DNA of 64,000 nucleotides. It comes from Parapontixanthobacter aurantiacus. GTDB taxonomy: Bacteria > Pseudomonadota > Alphaproteobacteria > Sphingomonadales > Sphingomonadaceae. Each line of letters opens with the position of its first letter. Position 1 is the first letter of the stretch. Below, piece after piece: positions 48,249 to 56,203 of the stretch. A program made the position numbers and the translations under genes. The notes under the pieces were generated by a model. The model worked only from the letters and a program-made list of their open reading frames with translations. It searched no databases and was not told the origin of the DNA. The stretch is taken from contig NZ_WTYW01000001.1 in assembly GCF_009827635.1 (NCBI RefSeq), positions 886,001 through 950,000 on the forward strand, in the 5' to 3' direction.

Positions 48249-49292
48249 ATGGCCGGCTTTCGAGCAGATGATATGAGCGACCGTGCGCGGGAAATCTTTC
48301 GCCGCGTGGTAGAGACCTATCTCGAAAAAGGTCAGCCGGTCGGTTCGAAGGCACTCGCGAGCGAGCAGGCAATCAATCTCTCACCGGCGTCCATCCGCTC
48401 GGTGCTTGCCGAACTGGAAAGCGCGGGGCTGCTCGCTGCGCCTCATACGAGCGCGGGGCGGATGCCGACCATCAGCGGCCTGCGGCTTTTCGTCGACGGA
48501 ATGATGCAGGTGGCGGAACCCAACGCGCAGGAGCGGGCTGCGATCGAACAGAGGGTCGCGGGCAGCGGTCCGATCGAGGAAGCACTGGCTAATACCAGTG
48601 CCGTCCTTTCCGATCTTTCGGGGGCGGCGGGAATGGTTCTCGTACCGACCCGCGAAGCGAGATTGTCACAGATGAGCTTCGTTCCATTGGGAGATAGACG
48701 AGTTCTCGCGGTCCTGGTGGCGGATGACGGACAGATAGAAAACCGCATCATGAACCTGCCCGTCGACGTTCCCTATTCAGCGCTGGAACAGGCTGGAAAT
48801 TTTATCACTGCGAGGTTGTCCGGGACGAGCTTGGCGGAAGCTGCGCGGTCTATTTCGAACGAAATTTCGAGCGGGCGCAGCGCCCTTGACGATGCCAGCC
48901 GTGATCTCGTGGCGCGCGGTCTCGCCGTATGGAGCAAGGATGCCAGTCAGCGACGGGTCCTCATTGTTCGGGGGCAGGCCAATCTGCTCGACGAAAGCGC
49001 TCTCGACGATCTCGACCGGGTGAAGCGCCTGATCGACGATCTCGAGAACAAACAGTCCGTCGCCGAACTGCTCGAATCCGCGCGCGATGCCGAATCGACG
49101 CGGATCTTCATCGGTTCGGAAAACCGCCTGTTTGCCCATTCCGGATCTTCGGTAATCGCCGCGCCATATCGCGACGGCGAAGGGAAAGTGGTCGGCGTCC
49201 TCGGGGTCATCGGTCCGACGCGGTTGAATTACGCGCGGCTAGTGCCCATGGTGGATTTCACGGCCCGATCCCTGGGCAAAATCATCAGCTGA
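48249..49292 (+). CDS. hrcA: Heat-inducible transcription repressor HrcA
   Basis: 347 residues. Winged HTH at the N-terminus (REIFRRVVETYLEKGQPVGSKALASEQAINLSPASIRSVLAELESAGLL), then the GAF-like HrcA dimerisation domain with VLVADDGQIENRIM and the C-terminal GVLGVIGPTRLNYARLVPMVDFTARSLGKII. Represses groESL-type operons by binding CIRCE. ATG 48249 was used; 48273 (MSDRAREIF) is an alternative if the predicted promoter places the 5' end there. No CIRCE was found beside hrcA or dnaK. grpE follows after 14 bp. Confidence 0.96.
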   Translation: MAGFRADDMSDRAREIFRRVVETYLEKGQPVGSKALASEQAINLSPASIRSVLAELESAGLLAAPHTSAGRMPTISGLRLFVDGMMQVAEPNAQERAAIEQRVAGSGPIEEALANTSAVLSDLSGAAGMVLVPTREARLSQMSFVPLGDRRVLAVLVADDGQIENRIMNLPVDVPYSALEQAGNFITARLSGTSLAEAARSISNEISSGRSALDDASRDLVARGLAVWSKDASQRRVLIVRGQANLLDESALDDLDRVKRLIDDLENKQSVAELLESARDAESTRIFIGSENRLFAHSGSSVIAAPYRDGEGKVVGVLGVIGPTRLNYARLVPMVDFTARSLGKIIS

Positions 49293-49306
49293 CTGGAACT
49301 TACGAC

Positions 49307-49909
49307 GTGAATAACGACAAGAACAATGCGCCCGATGACGCGGCGGTGGCCGAGGAATTGAAAGGCGTTCCCGAGGAATTTCTCGAGGATGGGAAAGACC
49401 CGGCGGAAGAGGGTAAGGACGATAGCGGATCGAGCGAAGGCGATGCGATCGCGGCGCTCAAGGCCGATCTCGAGGCGGCAAAGCAGGATGTCCTTTACGC
49501 ACGTGCCGAAACCCAGAATGTCCGGCGTCGCATGGAAAAGGACGTTGCCGACGCACGCAATTACGCTGCGACCGGGTTCGCTCGCGACATCTTGTCGGTG
49601 TCCGACAATCTCGACCGGGCCGTTGCGGCGATCCCACCGGAATTGCGCGAAGACGAAAAGATGCGCGGCTTCGTCACCGGTATCGAAGCGACCCAACGCG
49701 AACTCGCAAAGGTGTTCAGCCAGAACGGAATCACCCGCATCGCAGCGATGGGATTACCGCTCGACCCGAACCAGCATCAGGCGATGCTCGAAATCCCGAC
49801 CGCGGACAAGGAACCTGGGACTATCGTCCAGGAAATGCAGCCCGGCTACATGATCAAGGACCGGTTGCTGCGCCCCGCGATGGTCGGCGTCGCAAAGAAA
49901 CCCGACTGA
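49307..49909 (+). CDS. grpE: Nucleotide exchange factor GrpE
   Basis: 200 residues from GTG 49307. Acidic disordered N-terminus, a long coiled coil (ALKADLEAAKQDVLYARAETQNVRRRMEKDV), then the beta-wing domain with VFSQNGITRIAAMGLPLDPNQHQAMLEIP and MIKDRLLRPAMVGVAKKP. Releases ADP from DnaK. GGAA precedes the GTG and it is 14 bp after hrcA, so the two are co-transcribed. Confidence 0.96.
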   Translation: MNNDKNNAPDDAAVAEELKGVPEEFLEDGKDPAEEGKDDSGSSEGDAIAALKADLEAAKQDVLYARAETQNVRRRMEKDVADARNYAATGFARDILSVSDNLDRAVAAIPPELREDEKMRGFVTGIEATQRELAKVFSQNGITRIAAMGLPLDPNQHQAMLEIPTADKEPGTIVQEMQPGYMIKDRLLRPAMVGVAKKPD

Positions 49910-49978
49910 CGGATTTCGCTTGGAACTTTCGTGGTTTGCAGCCGTAAGTTGCCGGGGGCAATGTTACTGGAGAATGCC

Positions 49979-50272
49979 ATGAAGACCAAGATACTGCTCG
50001 CACCTGCATTGGCCCTTTCCGCCTTGCCCCTCGCCGGCTGTGCGGAAAACTATGCAGCCGAAGGCGCCATCGGCGGAGCTGCCGCTGGTGCCGGACTTGC
50101 CGCGATCACGGGCGAAGATATCGAGACTTATGCCCTTGCCGGCGCACTTGCAGGCGGTGCTGTCGGCTATTTCGTCGACAAGGACGATGGCTGCGACGGT
50201 TATAATAACGATCGCTATCTCGACGACGACTGTTTCGGTCTCGACGGATATCCCGACGATCCGCGCTACTGA
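49979..50272 (+). CDS. Small glycine-zipper lipoprotein
   Basis: 97 residues. Signal peptide MKTKILLAPALALSALPLAGC (lipobox LAGC, Cys21), then a glycine-zipper-like hydrophobic stretch (EGAIGGAAAGAGLAAITG and ALAGALAGGAVGYFVDKD), then a short acidic tail rich in Asp and Tyr (DDGCDGYNNDRYLDDDCFGLDGYPDD). GGAG is 7 bp before ATG 49979. Similar to small outer-membrane lipoproteins with glycine zippers; exact function unknown. A bidirectional terminator follows. Confidence 0.78.
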   Translation: MKTKILLAPALALSALPLAGCAENYAAEGAIGGAAAGAGLAAITGEDIETYALAGALAGGAVGYFVDKDDGCDGYNNDRYLDDDCFGLDGYPDDPRY

Positions 50273-50290
50273 TCGGCGGAACTCGTTACC

Positions 50291-50325
50291 AAAAGGGCCG
50301 CTTCTGCAACGGAGCGGCCTTTTTC
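50291..50325. terminator. Bidirectional terminator after the glycine-zipper lipoprotein gene
   Basis: GGCCGCT (50297-50303) and AGCGGCC (50314-50320), with AAAA before and TTTTT after, giving U-tracts in both directions. It lies between the lipoprotein gene and the convergent membrane-protein gene (stop at 50333). Confidence 0.85.
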
Positions 50326-50332
50326 CATGGCG

Positions 50333-50914
50333 TCACACGATCAGGTAAAGGACGAGATACCGGGCGATAAGCACGCTGAGGATCGTCGCCTGAACGGCCC
50401 TCCGACGGAAGATCATCGCTGCACCCATGAGGCCGACGAACAGGACGGTCATTCCCACGCTGAGCGGTGAAAGCAGAACTGCAGTCAGTTCGCTCATTGT
50501 GAGCAGGTAGGCCCATTGCACGAAAACGAGAGCGATCAGGATGCCGAAGACCGTTCTCGAAATGCGAAAATAATGCGTGTCCAGATTTGCGAAGCTTTCC
50601 GGTCGCTCAGGAAAGACGAGCCGCGCAGCCAGATAGTAAGCGCTGGAAAACGCCATGACGCCGATCAGCGTTGCCGGTGTCACGCTGATGAGATCGCGCA
50701 AGGTCCAGGCAAATATCCAGAACGACATCAGATCCAGCATGACGAAGATCGCCAACAGCGGCGTCAGCCATCCTATCGAGAACTTCGCCTCCTCGCCCGC
50801 GGCATCGAACGCGAATTCAAGCTCCAGCGCACGACCCAGCCCCGAAAGCAGCGCTACCAGCGAAAGACCGAGAACGAGGGCATAGAGAATGAAGACGAAT
50901 TCGAACTCGGTCAC
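50333..50914 (-). CDS. Conserved membrane protein of unknown function
   Basis: 193 residues, about six hydrophobic segments (for example EFVFILYALVLGLSLVALLSGL, WLTPLLAIFVMLDLMSFWIF, AFSSAYYLAARLVFPERP, FGILIALVFVQWAYLL, AATILSVLIARYLVLYLIV). No recognised domain. Its start overlaps the stop of the following upstream gene (50911), so the two are co-transcribed. Confidence 0.75.
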   Translation of the reverse strand: MTEFEFVFILYALVLGLSLVALLSGLGRALELEFAFDAAGEEAKFSIGWLTPLLAIFVMLDLMSFWIFAWTLRDLISVTPATLIGVMAFSSAYYLAARLVFPERPESFANLDTHYFRISRTVFGILIALVFVQWAYLLTMSELTAVLLSPLSVGMTVLFVGLMGAAMIFRRRAVQATILSVLIARYLVLYLIV

Positions 50915-51402
50915 CGATCCGCCCCCGGAAAACGCACGAGCAGGTCATAAGCTGCGGGATCGCCGATCCCCGCGACCTTCAAACCGTTCCTCAGCCAGAA
51001 GGCGTGCTTGATTATCTCGGCCTGCTGCTCGATGCCGTAGCGGCCGAGGGACCAACCGGGTTTCAGCGAGTAGTCGTATCGGCACCACGGGTGGCGATTG
51101 AGGACGAGCCACCAGTCTCCTTTCGTCTGAGCCTGCCAGACATGCGCCATTTCATGGATGAAGAGACCCGCCCGGAGAACCGGAACCTTCGAGAAATCAT
51201 CGCAATAGGCATCGCCGCCAGGATGGAAATGAATATGGCCGCGCGGAGCCATCGTGGTTTGGCGCGGCTGAAAGGGAAACCACTTTCGGCGCCTAATGGT
51301 GACTTTCCGGTAGTCGATCGCATCGCCATAGACGCTTCGCGCCAAGGCTATTTCGCCGGAAGTCAGTGCGCGCTCCCCGCCCACGGGGCAGGGTGGCGGC
51401 AC
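50911..51402 (-). CDS. Putative zinc metallo-protein with HEMAH motif
   Basis: 163 residues from GTG 51402; the frame is open slightly upstream. HExxH motif in LFIHEMAHVWQAQ (near 100) fits a zinc-binding peptidase site, with a possible downstream Glu in IEQQAEI. Other notable features: LTSGEIALARSVYGDAIDYRKVTI and HIHFHPGGDAYCDDF. No signal peptide is obvious. Resembles proteins annotated as vgr-related in Sphingomonadales, but function is not established. Overlaps the downstream membrane-protein gene. Confidence 0.72.
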   Translation of the reverse strand: MPPPCPVGGERALTSGEIALARSVYGDAIDYRKVTIRRRKWFPFQPRQTTMAPRGHIHFHPGGDAYCDDFSKVPVLRAGLFIHEMAHVWQAQTKGDWWLVLNRHPWCRYDYSLKPGWSLGRYGIEQQAEIIKHAFWLRNGLKVAGIGDPAAYDLLVRFPGADR

Positions 51403-51425
51403 CTCATTTTCGGCTACGACTGGGT

Positions 51426-51911
51426 TCAGCGATCCTCTCCAGCCTCTTGAACGGTTGCGGGGAAGCTGAACTTGTCGCCGCCAAGAACCGTCAAAGTCAC
51501 CTCGACGGTGTCTCCTGCCGTCAGGTTTGCCGGCAAGTCATGCGCCATCAAATGGCGACCGCCCGGCTCGAACGTAGCGGTGGAGCCTGGCTCGATCATC
51601 AGCGGCGCCATGTCGGTCATCTGCATTTCGAGGTTCCATTCGGACATCTCGTGCATGTCGGTGCTGCTCGCTCCTTCGACTGAGGCGGCGCGAACCACCA
51701 GATTGCCTTCGCTCCGATTGGCAAGATCGAAATAGACCGCCCCCGGATTGCCCTCGACCGCGGGCAGGACGAGCCGCGCATTCTCGGCTGCCAGACCGGT
51801 CTCGGACGGTGCCGGAGCTTCTTCGGCGGTTTCGCCGCAACCCGATAGCGCCAACGCACTCGCCGCCATGAAAGCTGCGAAGCCGCGACGTGAAATGAAT
51901 GTCAAAGTCAT
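51426..51911 (-). CDS. Copper chaperone PCu(A)C-family protein
   Basis: 161 residues. N-terminus [25 protein letters not shown] combines twin arginines (RRGF) with a lipobox (LSGC, Cys25). The mature domain has the PCuAC copper-site order: [19 protein letters not shown] then [12 protein letters not shown], giving the His/Met set that binds Cu(I) for cytochrome oxidase assembly. Start taken at ATG 51911; the upstream extension encodes no conserved sequence. Confidence 0.9.
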   Translation of the reverse strand: MTLTFISRRGFAAFMAASALALSGCGETAEEAPAPSETGLAAENARLVLPAVEGNPGAVYFDLANRSEGNLVVRAASVEGASSTDMHEMSEWNLEMQMTDMAPLMIEPGSTATFEPGGRHLMAHDLPANLTAGDTVEVTLTVLGGDKFSFPATVQEAGEDR

Positions 51912-51958
51912 GCAATTACCCCTGTCCCAGATCGGCTTTTTCCTACTGAACTCGTTCT

Positions 51959-51986
51959 CTTGTGCCAACAAAAACCGCACCTATAT
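51959..51986 (+). promoter_or_regulatory. RpoH (sigma-32)-type promoter of dnaK
   Basis: CTTG (51959-51962), an 18-base spacer, and CTATAT (51981-51986), matching the alphaproteobacterial heat-shock promoter pattern (CTTG, then about 17-18 bases, then CYTATNT). Transcription would start near 51993, giving a leader of about 80 nt before dnaK. Confidence 0.72.
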
Positions 51987-52012
51987 CCCCTTCCGTGATC
52001 GAGCCGCCGAAC

Positions 52013-52037
52013 GGTTCCGCTTGGTTCGAGGGAACCA
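52013..52037 (+). promoter_or_regulatory. Two alternative hairpins in the dnaK leader
   Basis: GGTTCC (52013-52018) can pair with GGAACC (52031-52036), and TGGTTC (52022-52027) can pair with GAACCA (52032-52037) around a GAGG loop. Both use 52032-52036, so they exclude each other. Neither covers the Shine-Dalgarno (GGGG at 52066-52069), so a simple thermometer is not supported. Confidence 0.4.
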
Positions 52038-52074
52038 GCCGCGCGGCGTCCAACCAATGAGAAATGGGGAAACA

Positions 52075-54018
52075 ATGTCAAAAGTAATCGGTATCGACCT
52101 CGGCACGACGAACAGCTGCGTTGCCGTAATGGATGGCGGGAAGCCGAAAGTCATCGAGAACTCCGAAGGTTCGCGGACGACTCCTTCCATCGTTGCTTTC
52201 ACGAAGGATGGGGAGCGCCTCATCGGTCAGCCGGCAAAGCGCCAGGCGGTGACCAATCCCGACAATACGCTGTTTGCGATCAAGCGCCTGATCGGTCGCC
52301 GGTTCGACGATCCGATGACGAAGAAGGACATGGAACTTGTCCCCTACGACATCGTCAAGGGCGGCAATGGCGACGCATGGGTCGAAGCCGGCGGCGAGAA
52401 GTATTCGCCGAGCCAGGTTTCCGCCTTCATTTTGCAGAAGATGAAGGAAACGGCCGAGAGCTATCTCGGCGAGACGGTCAGCCAGGCAGTCATCACGGTT
52501 CCTGCCTACTTCAACGACGCGCAGCGTCAGGCGACGAAGGATGCCGGCCAGATTGCCGGCCTCGAAGTCCTGCGCATCATCAACGAGCCGACTGCGGCAG
52601 CGCTCGCCTATGGCCTCGACAAGAATGACGGCAAGACCATCGCCGTATATGACCTTGGCGGCGGTACCTTCGATATTTCCATCCTCGAAATCGGCGATGG
52701 CGTCTTCGAAGTGAAATCGACGAACGGCGACACGTTCCTCGGTGGCGAGGACTTCGACAGCGCGATCGTCGAATGGCTGGCAGACCAGTTCAAGAAAAAG
52801 GAAAACATGGACCTGCGGAGCGACAAGCTCGCTTTGCAGCGACTGAAGGAAGCAGCCGAGAAAGCCAAGATCGAGCTTTCCTCTTCGCAGACTACCGAAG
52901 TCAACCTGCCCTTTATTACCGCCCGCATGGAAGGCGGTTCGTCCACCCCGCTGCACCTCGTCGAGACGATCAGCCGGTCGGATCTCGAACGGATGGTCGG
53001 CGATCTCATCAAGCGGACGCTTGAGCCGTGCAAGAAGGCATTGAAGGATGCCGGCATGGAGAAGGGCGAAGTCGATGAGGTCATTCTCGTCGGCGGCATG
53101 ACCCGGATGCCCAAGGTCCGCGAGACGGTCGAGGAATTCTTCGGTTCGAAGCCGCATACCGGCGTCAATCCGGATGAAGTCGTCGCCATGGGTGCCGCCA
53201 TTCAGGCTGGCGTGTTGCAGGGCGACGTCAAGGATGTCCTGCTGCTCGACGTGACGCCGCTTTCGCTCGGTATCGAGACGCTCGGCGGGGTCTTCACGCG
53301 CATGATCGATCGCAACACGACGATCCCGACCAAGAAGTCGCAGACCTATTCGACTGCCGAGGACAACCAGCAGGCCGTGACGATCCGCGTCTTCCAGGGC
53401 GAGCGGGAAATGGCCGCCGACAACAAGATGCTTGGCCAGTTCGATCTCGTCGGAATTCCTTCCGCGCCGCGGGGTGTGCCGCAAATCGAAGTTACTTTCG
53501 ACATCGATGCGAACGGTATCGTCAACGTCTCGGCAAAGGACAAGGGTACCGGCAAGGAGCAGCAGATCCGCATCCAGGCGTCGGGTGGTCTCAGTGATAG
53601 CGACATCGAGCAGATGGTGCAGGACGCCGAGAAGTTCGCCGAGGAGGACAAGAAGCGCAAGCAGTCCGCCGAAGCGCGCAACCAGGCCGACAGCCTCGTC
53701 CATACGACCGAGAAGCAACTTGAGGAAAATGGCGACAAGATCGACGCTTCGCTGAAGTCCGATGTCGAAAGCGCCATCGCCGAGACCAAGACGGCCCTCG
53801 AAGGCGACGATGTCGATGCCATCAACGCCAAGGCGCAGGCCCTGAGCGACGTTGCTATGAAGATGGGTCAGCAGATCTACGAGAAGCAGCAAGCCGATGG
53901 CGGTTCCGCCGATGCTGGCGAGGCTTCCGACAGCAGCGCCAACAAGGCGGATGACGATGTGGTCGATGCCGAATTTTCGGAAGTCGGCGAAGACGACAAC
54001 GCAGACGCCAAGGGCTGA
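52075..54018 (+). CDS. dnaK: Molecular chaperone DnaK (Hsp70)
   Basis: 647 residues. ATPase domain: [18 protein letters not shown] at the start, [35 protein letters not shown] and [13 protein letters not shown]. Substrate-binding domain from about 390 ([20 protein letters not shown]), then the lid with an acidic C-terminus ending in [16 protein letters not shown]. Preceded by a heat-shock promoter and followed by dnaJ; grpE and hrcA are nearby but separate. Confidence 0.99.
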   Translation: MSKVIGIDLGTTNSCVAVMDGGKPKVIENSEGSRTTPSIVAFTKDGERLIGQPAKRQAVTNPDNTLFAIKRLIGRRFDDPMTKKDMELVPYDIVKGGNGDAWVEAGGEKYSPSQVSAFILQKMKETAESYLGETVSQAVITVPAYFNDAQRQATKDAGQIAGLEVLRIINEPTAAALAYGLDKNDGKTIAVYDLGGGTFDISILEIGDGVFEVKSTNGDTFLGGEDFDSAIVEWLADQFKKKENMDLRSDKLALQRLKEAAEKAKIELSSSQTTEVNLPFITARMEGGSSTPLHLVETISRSDLERMVGDLIKRTLEPCKKALKDAGMEKGEVDEVILVGGMTRMPKVRETVEEFFGSKPHTGVNPDEVVAMGAAIQAGVLQGDVKDVLLLDVTPLSLGIETLGGVFTRMIDRNTTIPTKKSQTYSTAEDNQQAVTIRVFQGEREMAADNKMLGQFDLVGIPSAPRGVPQIEVTFDIDANGIVNVSAKDKGTGKEQQIRIQASGGLSDSDIEQMVQDAEKFAEEDKKRKQSAEARNQADSLVHTTEKQLEENGDKIDASLKSDVESAIAETKTALEGDDVDAINAKAQALSDVAMKMGQQIYEKQQADGGSADAGEASDSSANKADDDVVDAEFSEVGEDDNADAKG

Positions 54019-54035
54019 CAAGTCCGACGGACACG

Positions 54036-54066
54036 ACCGCCATCGTTGCCCTTAAGGGGTGGCGGT
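54036..54066 (+). repeat. Hairpin between dnaK and dnaJ
   Basis: ACCGCCA (54036-54042) pairs with TGGCGGT (54060-54066), with an inner CCC-TTAA-GGG stem (49-51 with 56-58). It starts 17 bp after the dnaK stop and ends 28 bp before dnaJ. No U-tract, so more likely an mRNA processing or stability element than a terminator. Confidence 0.5.
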
Positions 54067-54094
54067 GGCGGATCGCTTTTGGACGGGGAAGATT

Positions 54095-55216
54095 ATGTCA
54101 GCGACCGACATCGACTATTACGAAATGCTCGGAGTGGAACGCTCCGCCGATGGTGCGACGATCAAGTCGGCCTATCGCAAGCTTGCCATGCAATATCATC
54201 CGGACCGCAATCCGGGCGATGCCGAATGCGAGGCCAAGTTCAAGGCGATCGGGCAAGCCTATGAGTGCCTGAAAGATCCGCAGAAACGGGCGGCATATGA
54301 CCGCTTCGGCCATGCTGCTTTCCAGCAGGGAATGGGCGGGGGCGGCCATGCTCACGGTCAGGATTTCGGCGATATAGGCGATATTTTCGAGACGATTTTC
54401 GGAAGCGCTTTCGGCGGCGGAAGTCGCCAGCAGGCGCGCCGCGGCGCAGATATGCGCTACGACATGGAAATTTCTCTCGAAGATGCGTTTCACGGCAAAT
54501 CGACGGAGATCGAGGTCGAGGTCTCGCAGACCTGCGAGACGTGCGACGGGCTTGGGGCGGCTCCGGGAACCGGCGTTCGGGCCTGCAATCTTTGCGGCGG
54601 CCACGGAAAGGTTCGGGCGAAGCAAGGCTTCTTCGTGGTCGAGCGACCCTGTCCCAACTGTCACGGCCGCGGCGAAGTCATCGAGAAACCGTGCAGCGAT
54701 TGCCGGGGCGAGGGGCGGATCGACGTCGCCCAGTCGCTCGCGGTCGACATTCCGCCGGGCGTCGATACCGGGACGCGTATCCGTCTGTCGGGTAAGGGGG
54801 AGGCGGGGCCGCGCGGTGCGCCTCCGGGGGACCTATACATCTTCGTGCACATTCGCCGCCACGACGTTTTCGAGCGTGAAGGCACGACGCTTGCCACCCG
54901 CGTTCCGATCAGCTTCACGACAGCGGCGCTGGGCGGTTCGGTCGACATACCCGACATGTCCGGCGAGACGAATACCATCGACATTCCGGCGGGCATCCAG
55001 TCCGGTCGTCAACTGCGCAAGCGCGGAGCGGGAATGCCTATCCTCCAAGGGCGCGGGCGCGGCGATCTGGTGGTGGAGATACAGGTAGAGACGCCGACCA
55101 AGCTGACGAAGCAACAGCGCGAGATACTTTGTCAGTTCCGCGAGACCGAAACGGGCGACGAATGCCCGCAGAGCCGCGGCTTCTTCGACAAGCTGAAAGG
55201 CGCGTTCGGAGCGTAA
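54095..55216 (+). CDS. dnaJ: Chaperone DnaJ (Hsp40)
   Basis: 373 residues. J domain with HPD in MQYHPDRNPGD, the Gly/Phe-rich linker (GMGGGGHAHGQDFGDIGDIF), four zinc-finger repeats (CETCDGLG, CNLCGGHG, CPNCHGRG, CSDCRGEG) and the C-terminal substrate-binding domains with GDLYIFVHIRRHDVFEREG. All canonical motifs intact. Start set at ATG 54095 (MSATDIDYYEMLGV); the frame upstream is not homologous. Confidence 0.98.
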   Translation: MSATDIDYYEMLGVERSADGATIKSAYRKLAMQYHPDRNPGDAECEAKFKAIGQAYECLKDPQKRAAYDRFGHAAFQQGMGGGGHAHGQDFGDIGDIFETIFGSAFGGGSRQQARRGADMRYDMEISLEDAFHGKSTEIEVEVSQTCETCDGLGAAPGTGVRACNLCGGHGKVRAKQGFFVVERPCPNCHGRGEVIEKPCSDCRGEGRIDVAQSLAVDIPPGVDTGTRIRLSGKGEAGPRGAPPGDLYIFVHIRRHDVFEREGTTLATRVPISFTTAALGGSVDIPDMSGETNTIDIPAGIQSGRQLRKRGAGMPILQGRGRGDLVVEIQVETPTKLTKQQREILCQFRETETGDECPQSRGFFDKLKGAFGA

Positions 55217-55312
55217 CGAGCAGACGTTCGGCGGGAACTCGACAGGGGCGTGCAAGCGACTTACGGTCGTATGCGCATGAGCCGTTGCCCTTGCGCCTAG
55301 AGGAACTTGCCG

Positions 55313-56203
55313 ATGACCCTTCGCCTTTCCGCCGCTACCGTTCTCTCGATCGGGCTGCTTGCCACCCCGCTTCAGGCGCAACGCGATTTCAGCGAAGTCG
55401 AGATTACCGCGGAAGAAGTCGCACCGGGCATCGCGGTCCTGTTCGGGGCGGGTGGCAATCTGGCGGTGAGCTACGGCGAGGATGGCACCATTCTGGTCGA
55501 CGATCAGTTCGCGCCGCTGACTGCGAAGATCGAAGCGGCCATCACCGAACTGGGCGCCAAACCCGTTCAATATCTCATCAACACGCACTGGCATGGCGAT
55601 CATACCGGCGGGAACGAGAACTTTGCCAAGAAGGGCGCACAGATCTTCGCTCATCACAATGTCCGAAGCCGCCTCGCCAGTGGCAGCCAGCCCGAGGGCA
55701 ATACGCCTCCTGCTCCGGCTGCCGCCTTGCCCGTCGTGACTTACGGTCAGGGGATCACGATGCACGTCAACGGCGATACGGTCGACGTGATGTTCGTCGG
55801 CGGAGGCCATACCAATGGCGACAGCATTGTCCGCTGGCGTGAGGACAATGTCGTCCACATGGGCGATCTCTACTTCAACATCCCCGGCTTTCCCTACATG
55901 GACATATCGAGCGGCGGCAGCGTGCTCGACGCCATGAATTCGCTCGATGTCATCCTGCCCATGCTGGATGAGGAGACGGTCGTCATACCAGGCCACGGCA
56001 CGGTTTCGACAAAGGCCGAACTAACCGCCTATCGGGCGCAATTGGGTGCAATGGTCGATCGCGTCCGAGAATTATATGAGCAGGGTATGACGCTTGAAGA
56101 GGCGCAGGCGGCATCACCCCTTGCAGGCTTCAATGAGGGCGAGGAGGGGTTCAAGGATGCCGACGACTTCGTCGAGATGGTCTACGAGTCACTCGGAGAC
56201 TGA
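55313..56203 (+). CDS. Secreted metallo-beta-lactamase-fold hydrolase
   Basis: 296 residues. Signal peptide MTLRLSAATVLSIGLLATPLQAQ (probable cleavage after AQA). Zinc motif NTHWHGDHTGG near 91-100 (HxHxDH), with further ligands in GGGHTNGDS, HMGDLYF and IPGHGT. An alternative TTG start at 55307 is weaker; AGAGGA lies a few bases before the ATG. Substrate unknown: the class includes glyoxalase II-like and quinoprotein-relay-like enzymes. No obvious pathway partner nearby. Confidence 0.92.
   Translation: MTLRLSAATVLSIGLLATPLQAQRDFSEVEITAEEVAPGIAVLFGAGGNLAVSYGEDGTILVDDQFAPLTAKIEAAITELGAKPVQYLINTHWHGDHTGGNENFAKKGAQIFAHHNVRSRLASGSQPEGNTPPAPAAALPVVTYGQGITMHVNGDTVDVMFVGGGHTNGDSIVRWREDNVVHMGDLYFNIPGFPYMDISSGGSVLDAMNSLDVILPMLDEETVVIPGHGTVSTKAELTAYRAQLGAMVDRVRELYEQGMTLEEAQAASPLAGFNEGEEGFKDADDFVEMVYESLGD

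Noticed and set aside
52013-52069. ROSE-type RNA thermometer in the dnaK leader
   Set aside because: The predicted hairpins do not pair with the Shine-Dalgarno sequence; the CCCC that could is upstream of the probable transcript start.
52078-54021. 647-codon minus-strand open frame opposite dnaK
   Set aside because: Shadow of the strongly biased dnaK codons; it mirrors the gene almost exactly and has no family match.
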